From the NCBI RefSeq assembly GCF_019226825.1, contig NZ_CP076643.1, positions 2,046,001 through 2,110,000 of the forward strand: a stretch of DNA of 64,000 nt, read 5' to 3'. Both the position numbers and the translations under genes were made by a program. Source of the DNA: Vibrio ostreae. GTDB lineage: Bacteria; Pseudomonadota; Gammaproteobacteria; Enterobacterales; Vibrionaceae. The notes under the pieces are model-generated. The model was not told where the DNA came from, ran no database searches, and was given only the letters and a program-made list of their open reading frames with translations. Numbering within the stretch: the first letter of the stretch is position 1; every line of letters begins with the position of its first letter. Positions 9,229 through 19,849 of this stretch are shown here, one piece after another.

Positions 9229-9593
9229 TGTCTTACTCTGTTAATAAGGTATAAAGTGCGCGCAGAGTATATCACAATCCATCAAGACTGATACCCCTGC
9301 GTCCATTTGCTGAAAAAAAATATTTATACCCTTACTACTTGAAGCTGCAGCGGTGTTGGCTGCCTTCATTCCTCCCAATCACATCGTGTCTCTATGCTCA
9401 TGGGGATTCACTCATTTGCCGCCTACCGGCCACTCCAAGTTGTTTGGGTATAGACCCGGTTATTGCTGATGAAATGTTCGGTCTATGCTGATGAAATATA
9501 GGTGATAGCACGCCATCACGCGAGGGGACCTGATAAATATTCTGACCTCCCCCGTCCGGACCAAACCCGGCCCCTCTTTAACTCATGTTCTGA
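9229..9593. other. intergenic region upstream of fusA2
   Basis: This 365 bp region between radA and fusA2, both on the minus strand, holds an ERIC element at 9325-9452. It also has a short repeat (TGCTGATGAAAT, twice near 9462-9497) and no open frame worth calling. The fusA2 promoter should lie between the ERIC and 9228. Confidence 0.6.
9325..9452 (-). repeat. ERIC element, copy 2
   Basis: A 128 bp element closely matching the one at 2606-2733 but in reverse orientation, with TATACCC/GGGTATA ends and the same central GGGGATTCAC core. It lies about 100 bp upstream of the fusA2 start, in the probable promoter or leader region. Confidence 0.85.
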
Positions 9594-10974
9594 TTACAGT
9601 TCATCAAACGCACTGATCGCTTCCGACAATTTGCGTACCCCGTGAATCTGCATGCCCTCGATACCGCCTTTGGGCATATTGGCTATCGGTACGATGGCTT
9701 TCTTAAAGCCGTGCTTAAAGGCTTCATTGAGGCGTTCCTGCCCGCTCGGTACCGGACGAATTTCCCCCCGCCAGACCGACTTCACCAAACACCACCACAT
9801 CTTTCGGCAGCGGCTTGTCACGGAAACTCGACAACAGCGCCATCAGCAAAGCAAGGTCAGCACTGGTTTCTGTCACCTTAACGCCGCCGACCACATTGAC
9901 GAACACGTCCTGATCCGCCATCTGCAAACCACCGTGTTTATGCAGCACGGCTAATAATAGAGAGAGACGGTTCTGCTCCAGACCGACCGCAACCCGGCGC
10001 GGGTTGGCCAACTGGGAGTAATCCACCAGCGCCTGAATCTCCACCAGCAGCGGGCGCGTGCCTTCCCACACCACCATCACCGAACTGCCTGAGGTTGCTT
10101 CTTCACCACGTGACAGGAAGATTGCCGACGGGTTACTCACCTCTCGCAGTCCCTGGCCAGTCATGGCAAACACCCCGAGCTCATTCACCGCACCGAAACG
10201 GTTTTTATGGCTGCGCAGGGTGCGGAAGCGGCTGTCAGTGCCACCATCGAGCAGGACTGAACAGTCAATGATGTGCTCCAGAACTTTAGGCCCGGCCAGC
10301 GTACCGTCTTTGGTCACATGGCCGACAATAAATACCGCCACGTTATTTTGCTTCGCATAGCGGGTCAGCGCCGTCGCCGCTTCTCGCACCTGAGCCACAC
10401 TGCCCGGTGAGGACTGTACGTCAGCCACGTGCATCACCTGAATCGAGTCAATCACCATAATGCGCGGCTGCTCGCGCTCAGCAATCTGGCAAATCCGATC
10501 GACATTCGTTTCCGACAGCATCTTAAGATGCTCTTTGGGTAAACCGAGTCGTGAAGCGCGCAAAGCAACCTGCTGCAACGACTCTTCGCCGGTGACATAT
10601 AAGGTCGTCATCTGGGCAGAAAGCAGACACATGGTTTGCAGCAGCAGGGTCGATTTACCCGCCCCCGGGCTACCACCAATCAAGATTGCCGCGCCCGGGA
10701 CGATGCCGCCGCCAAGTACGCGGTCGAGCTCTTTAAAACCACTGGTAAAACGCGGCACTTCCTGCAGATTGATTTCCGCCAGCGTCTGCACCGCGGCTTC
10801 CGTCGCGCTGCCGGCATAACCACTCAGGCGTTCATTGCGTGCTGCCTGCGGTGAAGCCGCCAGACGAACTTCTGAAATGGTATTCCAGGCGCCACAGGCG
10901 TTACATTGCCCTTGCCAGCGCGGAAAATCAGCCCCACAGTCATTACAGACGTAGGCACGTTTAGCTTTAGCCAT
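9594..10974 (-). pseudogene. radA: radA, DNA repair protein, frameshifted
   Basis: RadA (Sms) is a RecA-like ATPase and branch-migration helicase used in recombination repair. The first part reads from 10974 with the C4 zinc finger (CNDCGADFPRWQGQCNACG), the Walker A motif GGSPGAGKSTLLLQ near residue 101 and the KNRFG motif, and then breaks after VVVFGEVGLAG. The rest continues in another frame with EIRPVPSGQERLNEAFKHGF to a stop at 9594. The break coincides with a run of six Gs (C6 on the plus strand, 9764-9769); removing one G restores a 459-residue protein of normal length. As written the product is cut to 416 residues and loses the end of the Lon-like domain. A sequencing error in the homopolymer is a serious alternative. 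Confidence 0.88.
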
Positions 10975-11121
10975 GAAAACTTAAACCTCAAACCTGAAAA
11001 ATGTTTAAAAGCTGTGAAGCGACAGCTTTTATAAATTCATGAATCACTGCAACATACTGCTAAAGAACCGGCCCACCGGGCCGATGTATCAAGTATGAGA
11101 ATGACACTCTAACAGAAAACT

Positions 11122-13470
11122 ATGCAGCCACCTGAAATACTCTCGTTCACGGAACAATTGATTCCGGCCTATCACTCACCTGATTTTGAGTCGTTGCTCA
11201 ATCAACTAACCGAAGGTCATCCGCCTTCGGTCAAACTGTTGGTTAAGATGGAACTCAAACGCCTGATGACACCGTGCACTAAAAGCATTGATCTGCGTGG
11301 CCGGGTTCAGGGCGAGTGCCGTGAGTATCAGTTGGACGGACTCAAACACTGGCTGGATGATGTTGCCTTTAACACTTATCACAAAGGGGTGAAAAGATTC
11401 GGCAGCTACACCGAAGGTGTCTGGGACCTTTTGTATAACACCCGCAACAACTTCCGGGTGATGAAACAGCGTGGCACGCTCAATCAGGGCAAGATCACCG
11501 AACCGAACAGCCCGTTTGAAGTTGAACCGGTCAAACTCGGCTACGATCTCAAACGCCAGGAAAACCGGCTGAAAATATCGTCGCAGGTAAAAATCATTCT
11601 GCGTAACAGCAAGCACACCGTGCACGGCCTGAGTATCGATCTCTCCTCTTCCGGCGCCAAGTTTAAAGTCCCGTCCGCTTTTGATTACAAACTGGGCGAC
11701 ACTATTTCAGTCACGTTTACCGAACTGAGCGAGACCTCCGAGGTACCCGGCCTGGATCAGGCCATCGAATACCGTATTCTGGCAATTGACGACTCGTATG
11801 ACAATGATGCCATCAAGTTTTTGCGTACTCTTAAGCTCACCGAGACCAATGTCATCGAACGCATCATCATTGAATCACTGCGTGACAACAGCCAGAAAGC
11901 CAAGCATGACAACCAGGACAAAATCATCCGCGCCCGCACACGCGGCTATGAGCACAGCTATCTGAAACATACGTCCAACCTGCCGGTGTTTTTCAGCGGC
12001 AGTGAACTCCAGATGGTGCTGATGACCGAAAACAACCAGTCGATCTGGCAGTACTGGCAGGATGAGCGTAATCAGCAGGCCCTGAGTAATCTGTTCAATA
12101 GCGCACGTATGGAGCAGCTGACCAAAGACGGCCTGCGCGGCAGCAGCAATGTGCTGTATGCCTTCAAACATGATCATCAGGGTAAGACGCTGTTCTTTTC
12201 AATGATGATGCCGGAAGCCACACGCGCTCAGCGCCATCTGTTCTGGCACATCGGTGCGCGGCGCAGCAGCTGGAAAGCGTTTCGTCTTTCAGTGTTTGAA
12301 CTGTCAGATCAGGAACGCCAGGAACTTGCCAGCCACTCACGTGAACTGACCGATCGCTCCAGTGCCCTGACCCACTGCGCTATACTGCAGGAAATCACAG
12401 ACAGCACCAGCGCCAAAGATTATCTGCTAGTCGAGAAGCCGGCCCTGGCGAGCAGTGAGCTGGCCCCGTTCCGCCATCCGCGCAAGGTTTCCCACACCCC
12501 GATTAACATTTATTACGATGCGCGATCACGGCGCCGGGAGCCGCGCTATCGTTTCAAGACTCCGCTGCAACTGCACATCGAAGGTAACGTATTGGCTGAA
12601 GGCTTCACCATCGATATGTCCAAGCGTGGTCTGAGCATAGTGCTGGATAAAGCGGTTGACCTCAAAGCCGGCGATAGCGCACAGATCAACTTCCGCGAAC
12701 TGCGTTTGTATGACAAAAGCCTGCCGCTTGATGCCCTGCCGTACACGGTGATCCGGGTCGGCCCGGAAGGACGTAAACTGCAGTTGATGGTTGAGGAAAC
12801 CACGCAGACGTTAAAGAGCATTGCGTTTTTCAACAGCATCATCGAGAACAATCAGGATAAAATGCTGCGTAAAGATGAAGTGCTGCCGAGTGCCCATCTG
12901 CTCGAAGGGCTGCATAACATTCTGCTGGATAAAATTGTCAGCGCGCCGGTATTCGTGGAAAAAGTCGGCGCTAACCTGCGGCCGAAAGTCATCGGGGTTA
13001 ACTATCCCTTGCCGCCGCATCTGGCGCTGCTGGCCAAACTGGGCCACGATAACCAAATCACGCTTGAACCTATCTACAAAGGCCACACCAATACACTGCT
13101 CGCTACGCCAATGCGGCGCATTGACGGTGCGGAGCCGCAGTATCACGAAGTCTATATTGCCGCGGCCAAATTCGGTGCCCGTATTCAGTCGGTCGAATCA
13201 CGCCTCATCACCGATTTCGTCAACATTAAAGATCGTATCCAGTTTATTCAACATGCTCTGGAACTGGGCGAGCTGTTTGTGCTGCGCATCAGTGCAGCGC
13301 CGGTATTCGATCCGTTTACCACCCTGATGCGCAGCGATCTGTCCGAACTGGCGCAGATCAGCATGCCACATGCCAAAGCGCTGGAGAAAGAACTCGGCGC
13401 CATGGCCGGATTTGGCGAAATCATCGATATCACAGAAGAAGTACTGATTCGGCTTGAACTGACCCAGTAA
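11122..13470 (+). CDS. plzC: c-di-GMP effector with two PilZ domains (PlzC-like)
   Basis: A 782-residue cytoplasmic protein. Two PilZ domains are visible by their c-di-GMP-binding motifs: RQENR at 145-149 with DLSSSG at 173-178, and RREPR at 471-475 with DMSKRG at 498-503. Long regions before, between and after are not assigned, and no membrane segment is evident. Position beside radA and serB matches the V. cholerae gene I recall as plzC (VC2344). PilZ proteins of this kind are receptors that tie c-di-GMP to motility, biofilm or virulence; the partner here is unknown. It is divergent from radA and followed by a terminator. Confidence 0.85.
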   Translation: MQPPEILSFTEQLIPAYHSPDFESLLNQLTEGHPPSVKLLVKMELKRLMTPCTKSIDLRGRVQGECREYQLDGLKHWLDDVAFNTYHKGVKRFGSYTEGVWDLLYNTRNNFRVMKQRGTLNQGKITEPNSPFEVEPVKLGYDLKRQENRLKISSQVKIILRNSKHTVHGLSIDLSSSGAKFKVPSAFDYKLGDTISVTFTELSETSEVPGLDQAIEYRILAIDDSYDNDAIKFLRTLKLTETNVIERIIIESLRDNSQKAKHDNQDKIIRARTRGYEHSYLKHTSNLPVFFSGSELQMVLMTENNQSIWQYWQDERNQQALSNLFNSARMEQLTKDGLRGSSNVLYAFKHDHQGKTLFFSMMMPEATRAQRHLFWHIGARRSSWKAFRLSVFELSDQERQELASHSRELTDRSSALTHCAILQEITDSTSAKDYLLVEKPALASSELAPFRHPRKVSHTPINIYYDARSRRREPRYRFKTPLQLHIEGNVLAEGFTIDMSKRGLSIVLDKAVDLKAGDSAQINFRELRLYDKSLPLDALPYTVIRVGPEGRKLQLMVEETTQTLKSIAFFNSIIENNQDKMLRKDEVLPSAHLLEGLHNILLDKIVSAPVFVEKVGANLRPKVIGVNYPLPPHLALLAKLGHDNQITLEPIYKGHTNTLLATPMRRIDGAEPQYHEVYIAAAKFGARIQSVESRLITDFVNIKDRIQFIQHALELGELFVLRISAAPVFDPFTTLMRSDLSELAQISMPHAKALEKELGAMAGFGEIIDITEEVLIRLELTQ

Positions 13471-13543
13471 CAGTGCCCAGGCCGAGAGCGTAAACTGAAA
13501 CAGACCAATAGAAACTAATATAATCTAATAGAAACTAATAGAA

Positions 13544-13570
13544 AACGAGGCTCCATAGCCTCGTTTTTTT
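13544..13570 (+). terminator. rho-independent terminator after the PilZ gene
   Basis: Stem AACGAGGCT/AGCCTCGTT with loop CCAT, followed by a run of Ts. Just upstream, the phrase AATAGAAACTAAT recurs between 13507 and 13541, a short imperfect repeat of unknown meaning. Confidence 0.88.
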
Positions 13571-13628
13571 GTGCGCAGCTGTATCTGTGCTGCTTATGGT
13601 CAACGACTCAGCGTCGCAAAACCTTCAC

Positions 13629-14609
13629 TTACGGCTTAGCCTGCCAGCTCAGTTTCTGCTGCCTGACCAGACCGGCCGACAGAATACACAGCACGCCGCC
13701 CAGCGCCGAGAAACGTACGGAAGTCTGCGCCTGTGCTTCCACCTTAGGTTTCGCGTGATACGCTACGCCCAACCCCGCCACGCCCATCATGACCAGATCG
13801 TTGGCGCCGTCCCCGACCGCCACGGTATTGTGCATTTCAATGTCGAACTGCTGGGCCAGATCCGCCAGAATTTCCGCTTTGGTCTGCGCTGAAACCACAT
13901 CGCCCAGCACTTTACCGGTCAGCTTACCATCGACAATCTCCAGTGTATTCGACTGCGCGTGATCGAGTGACAGCATCTGCTGGAGGTGATCGGAGAAATA
14001 GGTAAAGCCGCCGGAAGCGATCGCGGTCTTCCAGCCGAACGCATGCAGAGTGCCAATCAGAGCCGGCAGTTCCGGCATCAGCGGCAGCTCTTTGCGTACC
14101 GCTTCAAGGATCGAGGCATCGGCGCCTTTCAGCTTGCCGACGCGCTGGCGCAGACTCTGTTCAAAGTCCAGTTCGCCCTGCATGGCACGTTCAGTCACTT
14201 CTGCCACTTCTTCGCCGACTCCGGCCAGTTTGGCAATCTCATCGATACATTCAATCTGAATCGCGGTCGAGTCCATATCCAGTACAATCAATCCTGGCTT
14301 GGATAAATCCGGCACTTCGCTGATCCGTGCATAATCGAGCTCTAATCCCTTGAGAATCGTCTCATGCTCAGCGGTCAGTTCACCTGACATCAGCGCCACT
14401 TCGTAATGCCCGACTTTCCAGCATTCGACAATGGCATTGAAATGGCCGGTAAAGAAATCCATGTCTTCAAATTGCTGCGCAGTCAGCGTCGGTGCGTAGA
14501 CAATCCAGTTCGCTTTTGCTTTGTCCAGTCGGTTAGCTAAACGCGTTTCAGGCAGACGGTTAAGTAAAGTTGTATGTTTTTTGATAGATAAAGTTGTTAA
14601 AGCGTCCAT
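13629..14609 (-). CDS. serB: phosphoserine phosphatase
   Basis: A 326-residue HAD-superfamily enzyme that removes phosphate from L-phosphoserine, the last step of serine synthesis. The C-terminal catalytic domain has the DxDST motif (VLDMDSTA, nucleophile aspartate near residue 115), the SGGFT motif and the distal VGDGANDL motif. The N-terminal 100 residues form the ACT-like extension usual in gammaproteobacterial SerB. I choose the ATG at 14609, with GGAAAG five bases upstream, over a GTG two codons earlier. It is divergent from ytjB, the same neighbour as in E. coli. Confidence 0.93.
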   Translation of the reverse strand: MDALTTLSIKKHTTLLNRLPETRLANRLDKAKANWIVYAPTLTAQQFEDMDFFTGHFNAIVECWKVGHYEVALMSGELTAEHETILKGLELDYARISEVPDLSKPGLIVLDMDSTAIQIECIDEIAKLAGVGEEVAEVTERAMQGELDFEQSLRQRVGKLKGADASILEAVRKELPLMPELPALIGTLHAFGWKTAIASGGFTYFSDHLQQMLSLDHAQSNTLEIVDGKLTGKVLGDVVSAQTKAEILADLAQQFDIEMHNTVAVGDGANDLVMMGVAGLGVAYHAKPKVEAQAQTSVRFSALGGVLCILSAGLVRQQKLSWQAKP

Positions 14610-14710
14610 GTCCACTTTCCATTGTTGGTATTCCCTGACGTTACCCTATTGCAATTTCAAAAGGCAAGTCTCAATATGAGCCGGAGTTTATTTTTCTTTA
14701 GGTTAACGGT

Positions 14711-15322
14711 ATGGATGGTTCATTATTCTCCTTTCGTATGGTGATGCGGGTGCTGGCTGTCATCCTGTTAGCCGTGATGTTTTTCATCACCATTCAGAAC
14801 AGCGTGGTGATCAGCAAGGGTAATGAACGCATTCAGGCCAACCAGTTAGAAACCCTGACAAAAGTGCTGATTACCCAGGCGTCGCAATCGGCCAGCAGCA
14901 TGATTGCCGATCAGGATCAGGAACGCTTGCTGGCGCTGACTAACCAGTTAGCCTCAGAACGTCTGGTCTTTGATGCCACCATTTATGATGCAGAAGGGGT
15001 CAAACTGGCCGCGAGTGATTCGGCCCTGAGTGTGCGTGAAGTGCTGGGGCTCGATACGCCGCTGCAAACCGCGAGCATCGGCCGTCAGCAACTGGTTGAA
15101 CCTGTGATGCACGATGGCAGCCTGATCGGCTTTGTGCGCATCACCTTTGAAACCGGTAAAGTGACTGCCATTTCTGACCACCACTACCGTAAAAGTGACC
15201 GCTACATGTACCTGATGCTGCTGATGAGCTTTATCAGTGGCGTATTGCTGACCTTGCTGCTGCGGCGTCAGCCGAAAGATAAAGGCGAGAACCTGTTGCT
15301 GAAAAATGCCGGGGAAATATAA
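14711..15322 (+). CDS. ytjB: YtjB/Smp family membrane protein
   Basis: A 203-residue inner-membrane protein with one hydrophobic helix near residues 12-30 and a second near 165-185, flanking a periplasmic domain of about 130 residues that resembles an extracytoplasmic sensor. It belongs to the YtjB (Smp, also called AhpA) family, always found divergent from serB in enterics and vibrios. The function is not firmly known. A GC-rich hairpin (GCCGGGG/CCCCGGC) overlaps the stop codon near 15308-15331 but has no clear T run. Confidence 0.8.
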   Translation: MDGSLFSFRMVMRVLAVILLAVMFFITIQNSVVISKGNERIQANQLETLTKVLITQASQSASSMIADQDQERLLALTNQLASERLVFDATIYDAEGVKLAASDSALSVREVLGLDTPLQTASIGRQQLVEPVMHDGSLIGFVRITFETGKVTAISDHHYRKSDRYMYLMLLMSFISGVLLTLLLRRQPKDKGENLLLKNAGEI

Positions 15323-15398
15323 ACCCCGGCACTGTTAGTGAATGACCAAACCATCCGCTTAATGACCAAACCACCGCCCAGCCTGAGCTCTCGAATGC

Positions 15399-16133
15399 CT
15401 AAGGTGTGGCGGCTTTTTCCGCATCCGCGACCAGCACTGAATCGAGCGCTATCTCTATCATCTCATTGAAGGTGGTCTGACGCTCTTCTGAAGTGGTCTG
15501 TTCGCCGGTTTTGATGTGGTCCGAGACGGTACAAATCGCCATCGCTTTGGCGCCATACTCGGCCGCAACGCCGTACAGACCGGCGGCTTCCATCTCCACA
15601 CCGACGATACCGTACTTTTCCATCACCTCAAACATCGATGGATCCGGCGTATAAAACAGCTCAGCCGAAAACAGGTTGCCGATTTTAACTTCAATGCCAC
15701 GTGCCAGAGCCGCCTTCTCGGCCGCTTTGACCATACTGTAATCAGCGATGGCGGCAAAGTCGTGATCTTTAAAACGTATCCGGTTCACTTTTGAGTCGGT
15801 ACAGGCACCAAGGCCAATCACCACATCGCGCACCTTGATGTCATCGCTGACCGCACCACAGCTGCCAACCCGGATGATTTTCTTTACCCCGAAATCTTTA
15901 ATCAGCTCAGTGACGTAAATCGAGCAGGACGGAATGCCCATACCATGCCCCATCACTGAGACTCGGCGGCCTTTATAGGTGCCGGTGAAGCCGAGCATAT
16001 TACGGACATCACACACTGCCCGGACATCCTGTAAAAAGTACTGAGCAATGTATTTGGCCCGCAACGGATCGCCCGGCATCAAGACGACATCAGCAAAATC
16101 GCCCAGTTCAGCATTGATATGTGGAGTTGCCAT
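15399..16133 (-). CDS. deoD: purine nucleoside phosphorylase, DeoD type
   Basis: A 244-residue phosphorylase that splits purine (deoxy)nucleosides with phosphate to give the base and (deoxy)ribose-1-phosphate. The start [20 protein letters not shown] and the segments [10 protein letters not shown] and [12 protein letters not shown] are hallmarks of hexameric DeoD; the catalytic aspartate lies in [10 protein letters not shown]. The start is set at 16133, where AGGAAA precedes the ATG; an extra 17 upstream codons are unsupported. It is the last gene of the deoCABD cluster, 140 bp after deoB, with two hairpins between them. Confidence 0.93.
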   Translation of the reverse strand: MATPHINAELGDFADVVLMPGDPLRAKYIAQYFLQDVRAVCDVRNMLGFTGTYKGRRVSVMGHGMGIPSCSIYVTELIKDFGVKKIIRVGSCGAVSDDIKVRDVVIGLGACTDSKVNRIRFKDHDFAAIADYSMVKAAEKAALARGIEVKIGNLFSAELFYTPDPSMFEVMEKYGIVGVEMEAAGLYGVAAEYGAKAMAICTVSDHIKTGEQTTSEERQTTFNEMIEIALDSVLVADAEKAATP

Positions 16134-16210
16134 ATGTGTTTTCCTTTCGCGCTTATACCCAACGTCACTGTTATCCAGTAACACTGACCTTATCCAAGTC
16201 TAAGCGCTGA

Positions 16211-16268
16211 ATCGGGTTTACGCCGCAGCGCAACCCGATCTTTACCTGGCAATGACACAGCGCCAGGT
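16211..16268 (-). other. two hairpins between deoB and deoD
   Basis: ATCGGGTT/AACCCGAT at 16211-16239 and CCTGGC/GCCAGG at about 16246-16268 form stable stems in the intercistronic RNA. Neither has a T run in the minus direction, so they look like processing or stabilising structures rather than terminators. Confidence 0.45.
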
Positions 16269-16274
16269 CAGGAA

Positions 16275-17495
16275 TTAAAGGAAATTACTGCCGTAGTCCA
16301 TCGCCGACACGCCAAAGTAGTCAGCCAGGCTCTGGCCGATATCGGCAAAGGTTTCACGCTGGCCCAGAGAGCCCGGCGCCACTTTTTTGCCGTACACCAG
16401 CACAGGAATATGCTCACGGGTATGATCGCTGCCCGGCCAGGTCGGGTCACAGCCGTGATCCGCGGTCAGGATCAGCACATCATCGTCCTGCATCAGCTCC
16501 AGCACCTGTGGCAGACGCTGATCGAAATATTCCAGCGCAGCGGCATAACCGGCCACATCACGGCGGTGGCCATAGGCCGAATCAAAATCAACGAAGTTAG
16601 TGAACACAATCGTGTTGTCACCGGCCGCCGCAATTTGCTCCAGTGTGGCATCAAACAGCGCCGGAATACCGGTCGCTTTGACTTTATCGGTAATACCGCA
16701 GTTGGCATAAATGTCAGCAATCTTACCAATCGACACCACCTTGCCCTGCTTCTCTTCGACCAGCTTTTGCAGCACAGTCGCCGATGGTGGCTCGACCGAC
16801 AAATCACGCCGGTTACCGGTGCGCTCAAACTGGCCCTTGCCCGGCCCGATAAACGGACGCGCAATCACCCGGCCTATGTTGTAATCCGCCAGCTCTTCAC
16901 GGGCGATCTGACACAGTTCCAGTAAGCGCAGCAGACCAAAGGTCTCTTCGTGACAGGCAATCTGGAATACCGAATCGGCCGAGGTATAAAAAATCGGCAG
17001 ACCGCTCTGCATGTGCTCTTCACCCAGATCATCGAGCACCTGAGTCCCGGAAGCGTGACAGTTGCCAAGGAAACCGTCCAGACCCGCGCGGGCCAGAATA
17101 CGATCCGTCAGTTCCTGCGGGAAACTGTTCTGTTTGTCGGTGAAATAGCCCCACTCAAACAGCACCGGCACCCCCGCGATTTCCCAGTGGCCTGACGGCG
17201 TGTCCTTACCGGAGGAAAGTTCAGCCGCATGGCCGTAAGCGCCGATAATATCAGCCCGCTGATCCAGCCCGGGCGCAAAGCGACCGGTCGCTTCCTGGTG
17301 TGCCATCGCCAGGCCCAGTTTAGACAGATTAGGCAAAGTCAGTTCGCCACGACGCTGGGCGTTATCCGCCGCGCCTGCGGCACACTGATCGGCAATGTGG
17401 CCCAGGGTATCCGAACCGACATCACCAAATTTGTCGGCATCCGGCGCCGCGCCGATACCAAATGAGTCCAGGACTAAAATGAATGCTCTTTTCAT
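16275..17495 (-). CDS. deoB: phosphopentomutase
   Basis: A 406-residue alkaline-phosphatase-superfamily enzyme that converts (deoxy)ribose-1-phosphate to the 5-phosphate. The N-terminus [20 protein letters not shown] carries the first metal-binding aspartate, and [20 protein letters not shown] near residue 335 holds further metal ligands. The start at 17495 has GGAG nine bases upstream and fits family length; an ATG overlapping the deoA stop (TAATG at 17508) would add five residues and could be used through coupling. It sits between deoA and deoD in the nucleoside catabolism operon. Confidence 0.93.
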   Translation of the reverse strand: MKRAFILVLDSFGIGAAPDADKFGDVGSDTLGHIADQCAAGAADNAQRRGELTLPNLSKLGLAMAHQEATGRFAPGLDQRADIIGAYGHAAELSSGKDTPSGHWEIAGVPVLFEWGYFTDKQNSFPQELTDRILARAGLDGFLGNCHASGTQVLDDLGEEHMQSGLPIFYTSADSVFQIACHEETFGLLRLLELCQIAREELADYNIGRVIARPFIGPGKGQFERTGNRRDLSVEPPSATVLQKLVEEKQGKVVSIGKIADIYANCGITDKVKATGIPALFDATLEQIAAAGDNTIVFTNFVDFDSAYGHRRDVAGYAAALEYFDQRLPQVLELMQDDDVLILTADHGCDPTWPGSDHTREHIPVLVYGKKVAPGSLGQRETFADIGQSLADYFGVSAMDYGSNFL

Positions 17496-17509
17496 TGCTT
17501 GCTCCAGCA

Positions 17510-18907
17510 TTAAATATCTTGTTCACGGATCTGACGGTACACATCCGGTGTCGCCACATAGTCGCCACCGATGGTAATCGCCTGTTGCAGCGCCTGTGCC
17601 GCCTGCTGCCACTGCGCTTCACTGCGCGCATGGATAACGGCCAGCGGTTTGCTGCTATCTGCGCTTTCACCCAGACGGATAAACTGATCAAAACCGACCG
17701 CATAATCGATGTTGTCGCTCGCCACGCGGCGACCGCCGCCCATGCCGACCACAGCCATGCCAATCGCCCGGGTATCCATCGCAGACACTACGCCGCTCTG
17801 CGTGGCATACACCGGCTTCACGATCTCCGCTTTATCCAGATAACGATCATAGTGCTCGACAAAATCGTCCGGGCCGCCCAAACCTGCCACCATCTGACCA
17901 AAACAGCGCGCCGCCGCACCGCTGTCCAGTGCCTGCTGCAGTTTCTGCTCGGCCTCAGCACTGTCTTTAGCCAGATTGCCCAGCACCAGCATTTCGGCAC
18001 ACAGCGCCATGGTCACGTTGTACAGACGCGGATTACGGTATTCACCACTCAGGAAGCGCACGGCCTCGCGCACTTCCAGCGCGTTGCCGGCCGAAGAGGC
18101 CAGCACCTGATTCATATCGGTCAGAATCGCGGTGGTTTTCGTACCGGCACCATTGGCAACCGCCACTATCGATTTGGCCAGCTCTTCTGAGGCTTGATAG
18201 GTCGGCATAAAGGCGCCGGATCCGACTTTGACATCCATGACCAGCGACTGCAGACCAGCGGCGAGTTTTTTCGACAGAATCGACGCGGTAATCAGAGAAA
18301 TGTTATCCACCGTGGCGGTGATATCCCGCGTGGCATAGACGCGTTTGTCCGCCGGCGCCAGGTCACCGGTCTGGCCGATAATCGCCACGCCCGCCTGTTT
18401 AGTCACCGCACCGAAGACCTCATTGCTCGGCGTGATGTTATAGCCAGGAATGGATTCGAGCTTATCCAGCGTACCGCCGGTGTGTCCCAGGCCACGCCCG
18501 GAGATCATCGGCACATAACCGCCACACGCCGCGACCATCGGCCCCAGCATAAGGGAAGTAACGTCACCCACGCCCCCGGTGGAATGTTTATCGACAATCG
18601 GGCCAGCGAAGTTCATCGCGCTCCAGTCAATCACCATGCCGGAATCACGCATGGCACAAGTCAGCGCAATGCGCTCATCCATGCTCATTTCACGAAAGAA
18701 AATGGCCATTGCAAAGGCGGCAATCTGACCTTCCGACACCGTGTCGTCAGCCACCCCCTGGATAAAAAACTCAATCTCTTCGGCGCTGAGCGGTTCGCCG
18801 TCGCGCTTTTTACGAATGATTTCCTGCGGCAAAAATGGCACGGCACGCCCGCTACTGGCCGCGGATTTATCACTGAATGAAGACGACTTATCACTAAATG
18901 AAGACAT
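17510..18907 (-). CDS. deoA: thymidine phosphorylase
   Basis: A 465-residue enzyme that splits thymidine with phosphate to thymine and deoxyribose-1-phosphate. The family core begins at [20 protein letters not shown], and the phosphate loop [10 protein letters not shown] is intact. E. coli DeoA begins almost directly at this core; here about 23 extra residues precede it, including SSFSDKS twice in tandem, encoded by a near-exact 21 bp repeat just after the ATG. The start at 18907 has a GGGGGGA ribosome site. It lies downstream of deoC and overlaps a possible deoB start. Confidence 0.92.
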   Translation of the reverse strand: MSSFSDKSSSFSDKSAASSGRAVPFLPQEIIRKKRDGEPLSAEEIEFFIQGVADDTVSEGQIAAFAMAIFFREMSMDERIALTCAMRDSGMVIDWSAMNFAGPIVDKHSTGGVGDVTSLMLGPMVAACGGYVPMISGRGLGHTGGTLDKLESIPGYNITPSNEVFGAVTKQAGVAIIGQTGDLAPADKRVYATRDITATVDNISLITASILSKKLAAGLQSLVMDVKVGSGAFMPTYQASEELAKSIVAVANGAGTKTTAILTDMNQVLASSAGNALEVREAVRFLSGEYRNPRLYNVTMALCAEMLVLGNLAKDSAEAEQKLQQALDSGAAARCFGQMVAGLGGPDDFVEHYDRYLDKAEIVKPVYATQSGVVSAMDTRAIGMAVVGMGGGRRVASDNIDYAVGFDQFIRLGESADSSKPLAVIHARSEAQWQQAAQALQQAITIGGDYVATPDVYRQIREQDI

Positions 18908-19017
18908 AGCTATCCCCCCAAGCTCTGTTACAGAGCCATGGTTAAGAGAAAAAATACGTGGTGAATCGAAAATACTGATTAGTAGAAAACACTGATTATT
19001 CGAAAACACGGCGAGTA

Positions 19018-19044
19018 AAAGGTGATGCGTGACGCACCACCTGT
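19018..19044 (-). terminator. hairpin between deoC and deoA, possible internal terminator
   Basis: On the minus strand a GGTGGTGCG/CGCATCACC stem with a three-base loop is followed by TTTTAC. It lies 30 bp after the deoC stop. The short T run suggests partial termination that would reduce deoABD relative to deoC. Confidence 0.55.
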
Positions 19045-19069
19045 TTACTCAGAGATGAAGCTGAGTCGA

Positions 19070-19849
19070 TCAGTACGCCGCCGGATCAGCTTTGTCATTG
19101 CTCACTTCCAGCGTGTTAAGCAGATTGGTCAGCAGGCTTGAGGCGCCAAAGCGGTAGTGACGGCTGTCGACCCAGTTATCACCCAGGATCTCATCGGCCA
19201 TCGCCAGGTAGAGCGCAGCATCTTCTGCCGTGCGCACGCCACCGGCCGGCTTAAAGCCAACACTTTGTGCCACGCCCATGTCACGGATCACTTCCAGCAT
19301 CATGCGCGCATATTCCGGGGTCGCGTTTTGCGCCACTTTACCGGTCGAGGTTTTAATGAAGTCCGCGCCCGCTTCAATACAGATTTGCGAAGCCTGTTTA
19401 ATCAGCGCTTCCTGTTTCAGCTCACCGGTCTCGATGATCACTTTCAGCAGCACCTTATCACCACACGCCGCTTTACACTGTTTAACCAGTTCAAAACCAA
19501 CCTGATCATTACCGGCCATCAGTGCGCGGTACGGGAACACCACATCCACTTCATCTGCGCCATAAGCGACAGCCGCTTTGGTTTCCGCTACAGCAATCTC
19601 GATATCGTCATTGCCGTGCGGGAAGTTAGTCACCGTCGCAATACGCACGTCAGGTGTACCTTGTTCACGCAGGGTCTTCTTAGCAATAGGAATAAAGCGA
19701 GGGTAGATACAGATGGCGGCGGTATTACCGACCGGGCTTTTCGCATCGTGACAAAGCTGGATCACTTTGGCATCCGTATCGTCATCATTCAGCGTGGTTA
19801 AATCCATCAGTTTCAGTGCACGTAGTGCTGCTGCTTTTAAATCGCTCAT
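19070..19849 (-). CDS. deoC: deoxyribose-phosphate aldolase
   Basis: A 259-residue class I aldolase that splits 2-deoxyribose-5-phosphate to acetaldehyde and glyceraldehyde-3-phosphate. The Schiff-base lysine lies in [11 protein letters not shown] near residue 167, and the second active-site lysine in [12 protein letters not shown] near 200. Length equals that of E. coli DeoC. GGAG is placed seven bases before the ATG. It is the first gene of the deoCABD cluster. The 500 bp upstream contain the promoter and a possible opposite-strand transcript. Confidence 0.94.
   Translation of the reverse strand: MSDLKAAALRALKLMDLTTLNDDDTDAKVIQLCHDAKSPVGNTAAICIYPRFIPIAKKTLREQGTPDVRIATVTNFPHGNDDIEIAVAETKAAVAYGADEVDVVFPYRALMAGNDQVGFELVKQCKAACGDKVLLKVIIETGELKQEALIKQASQICIEAGADFIKTSTGKVAQNATPEYARMMLEVIRDMGVAQSVGFKPAGGVRTAEDAALYLAMADEILGDNWVDSRHYRFGASSLLTNLLNTLEVSNDKADPAAY

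Noticed and set aside
16148..16200. Third ERIC copy near deoD (TTATACCCAACG)
   Set aside because: Only the terminal TATACCC is shared; the core GGGGATTCAC-type sequence is missing.
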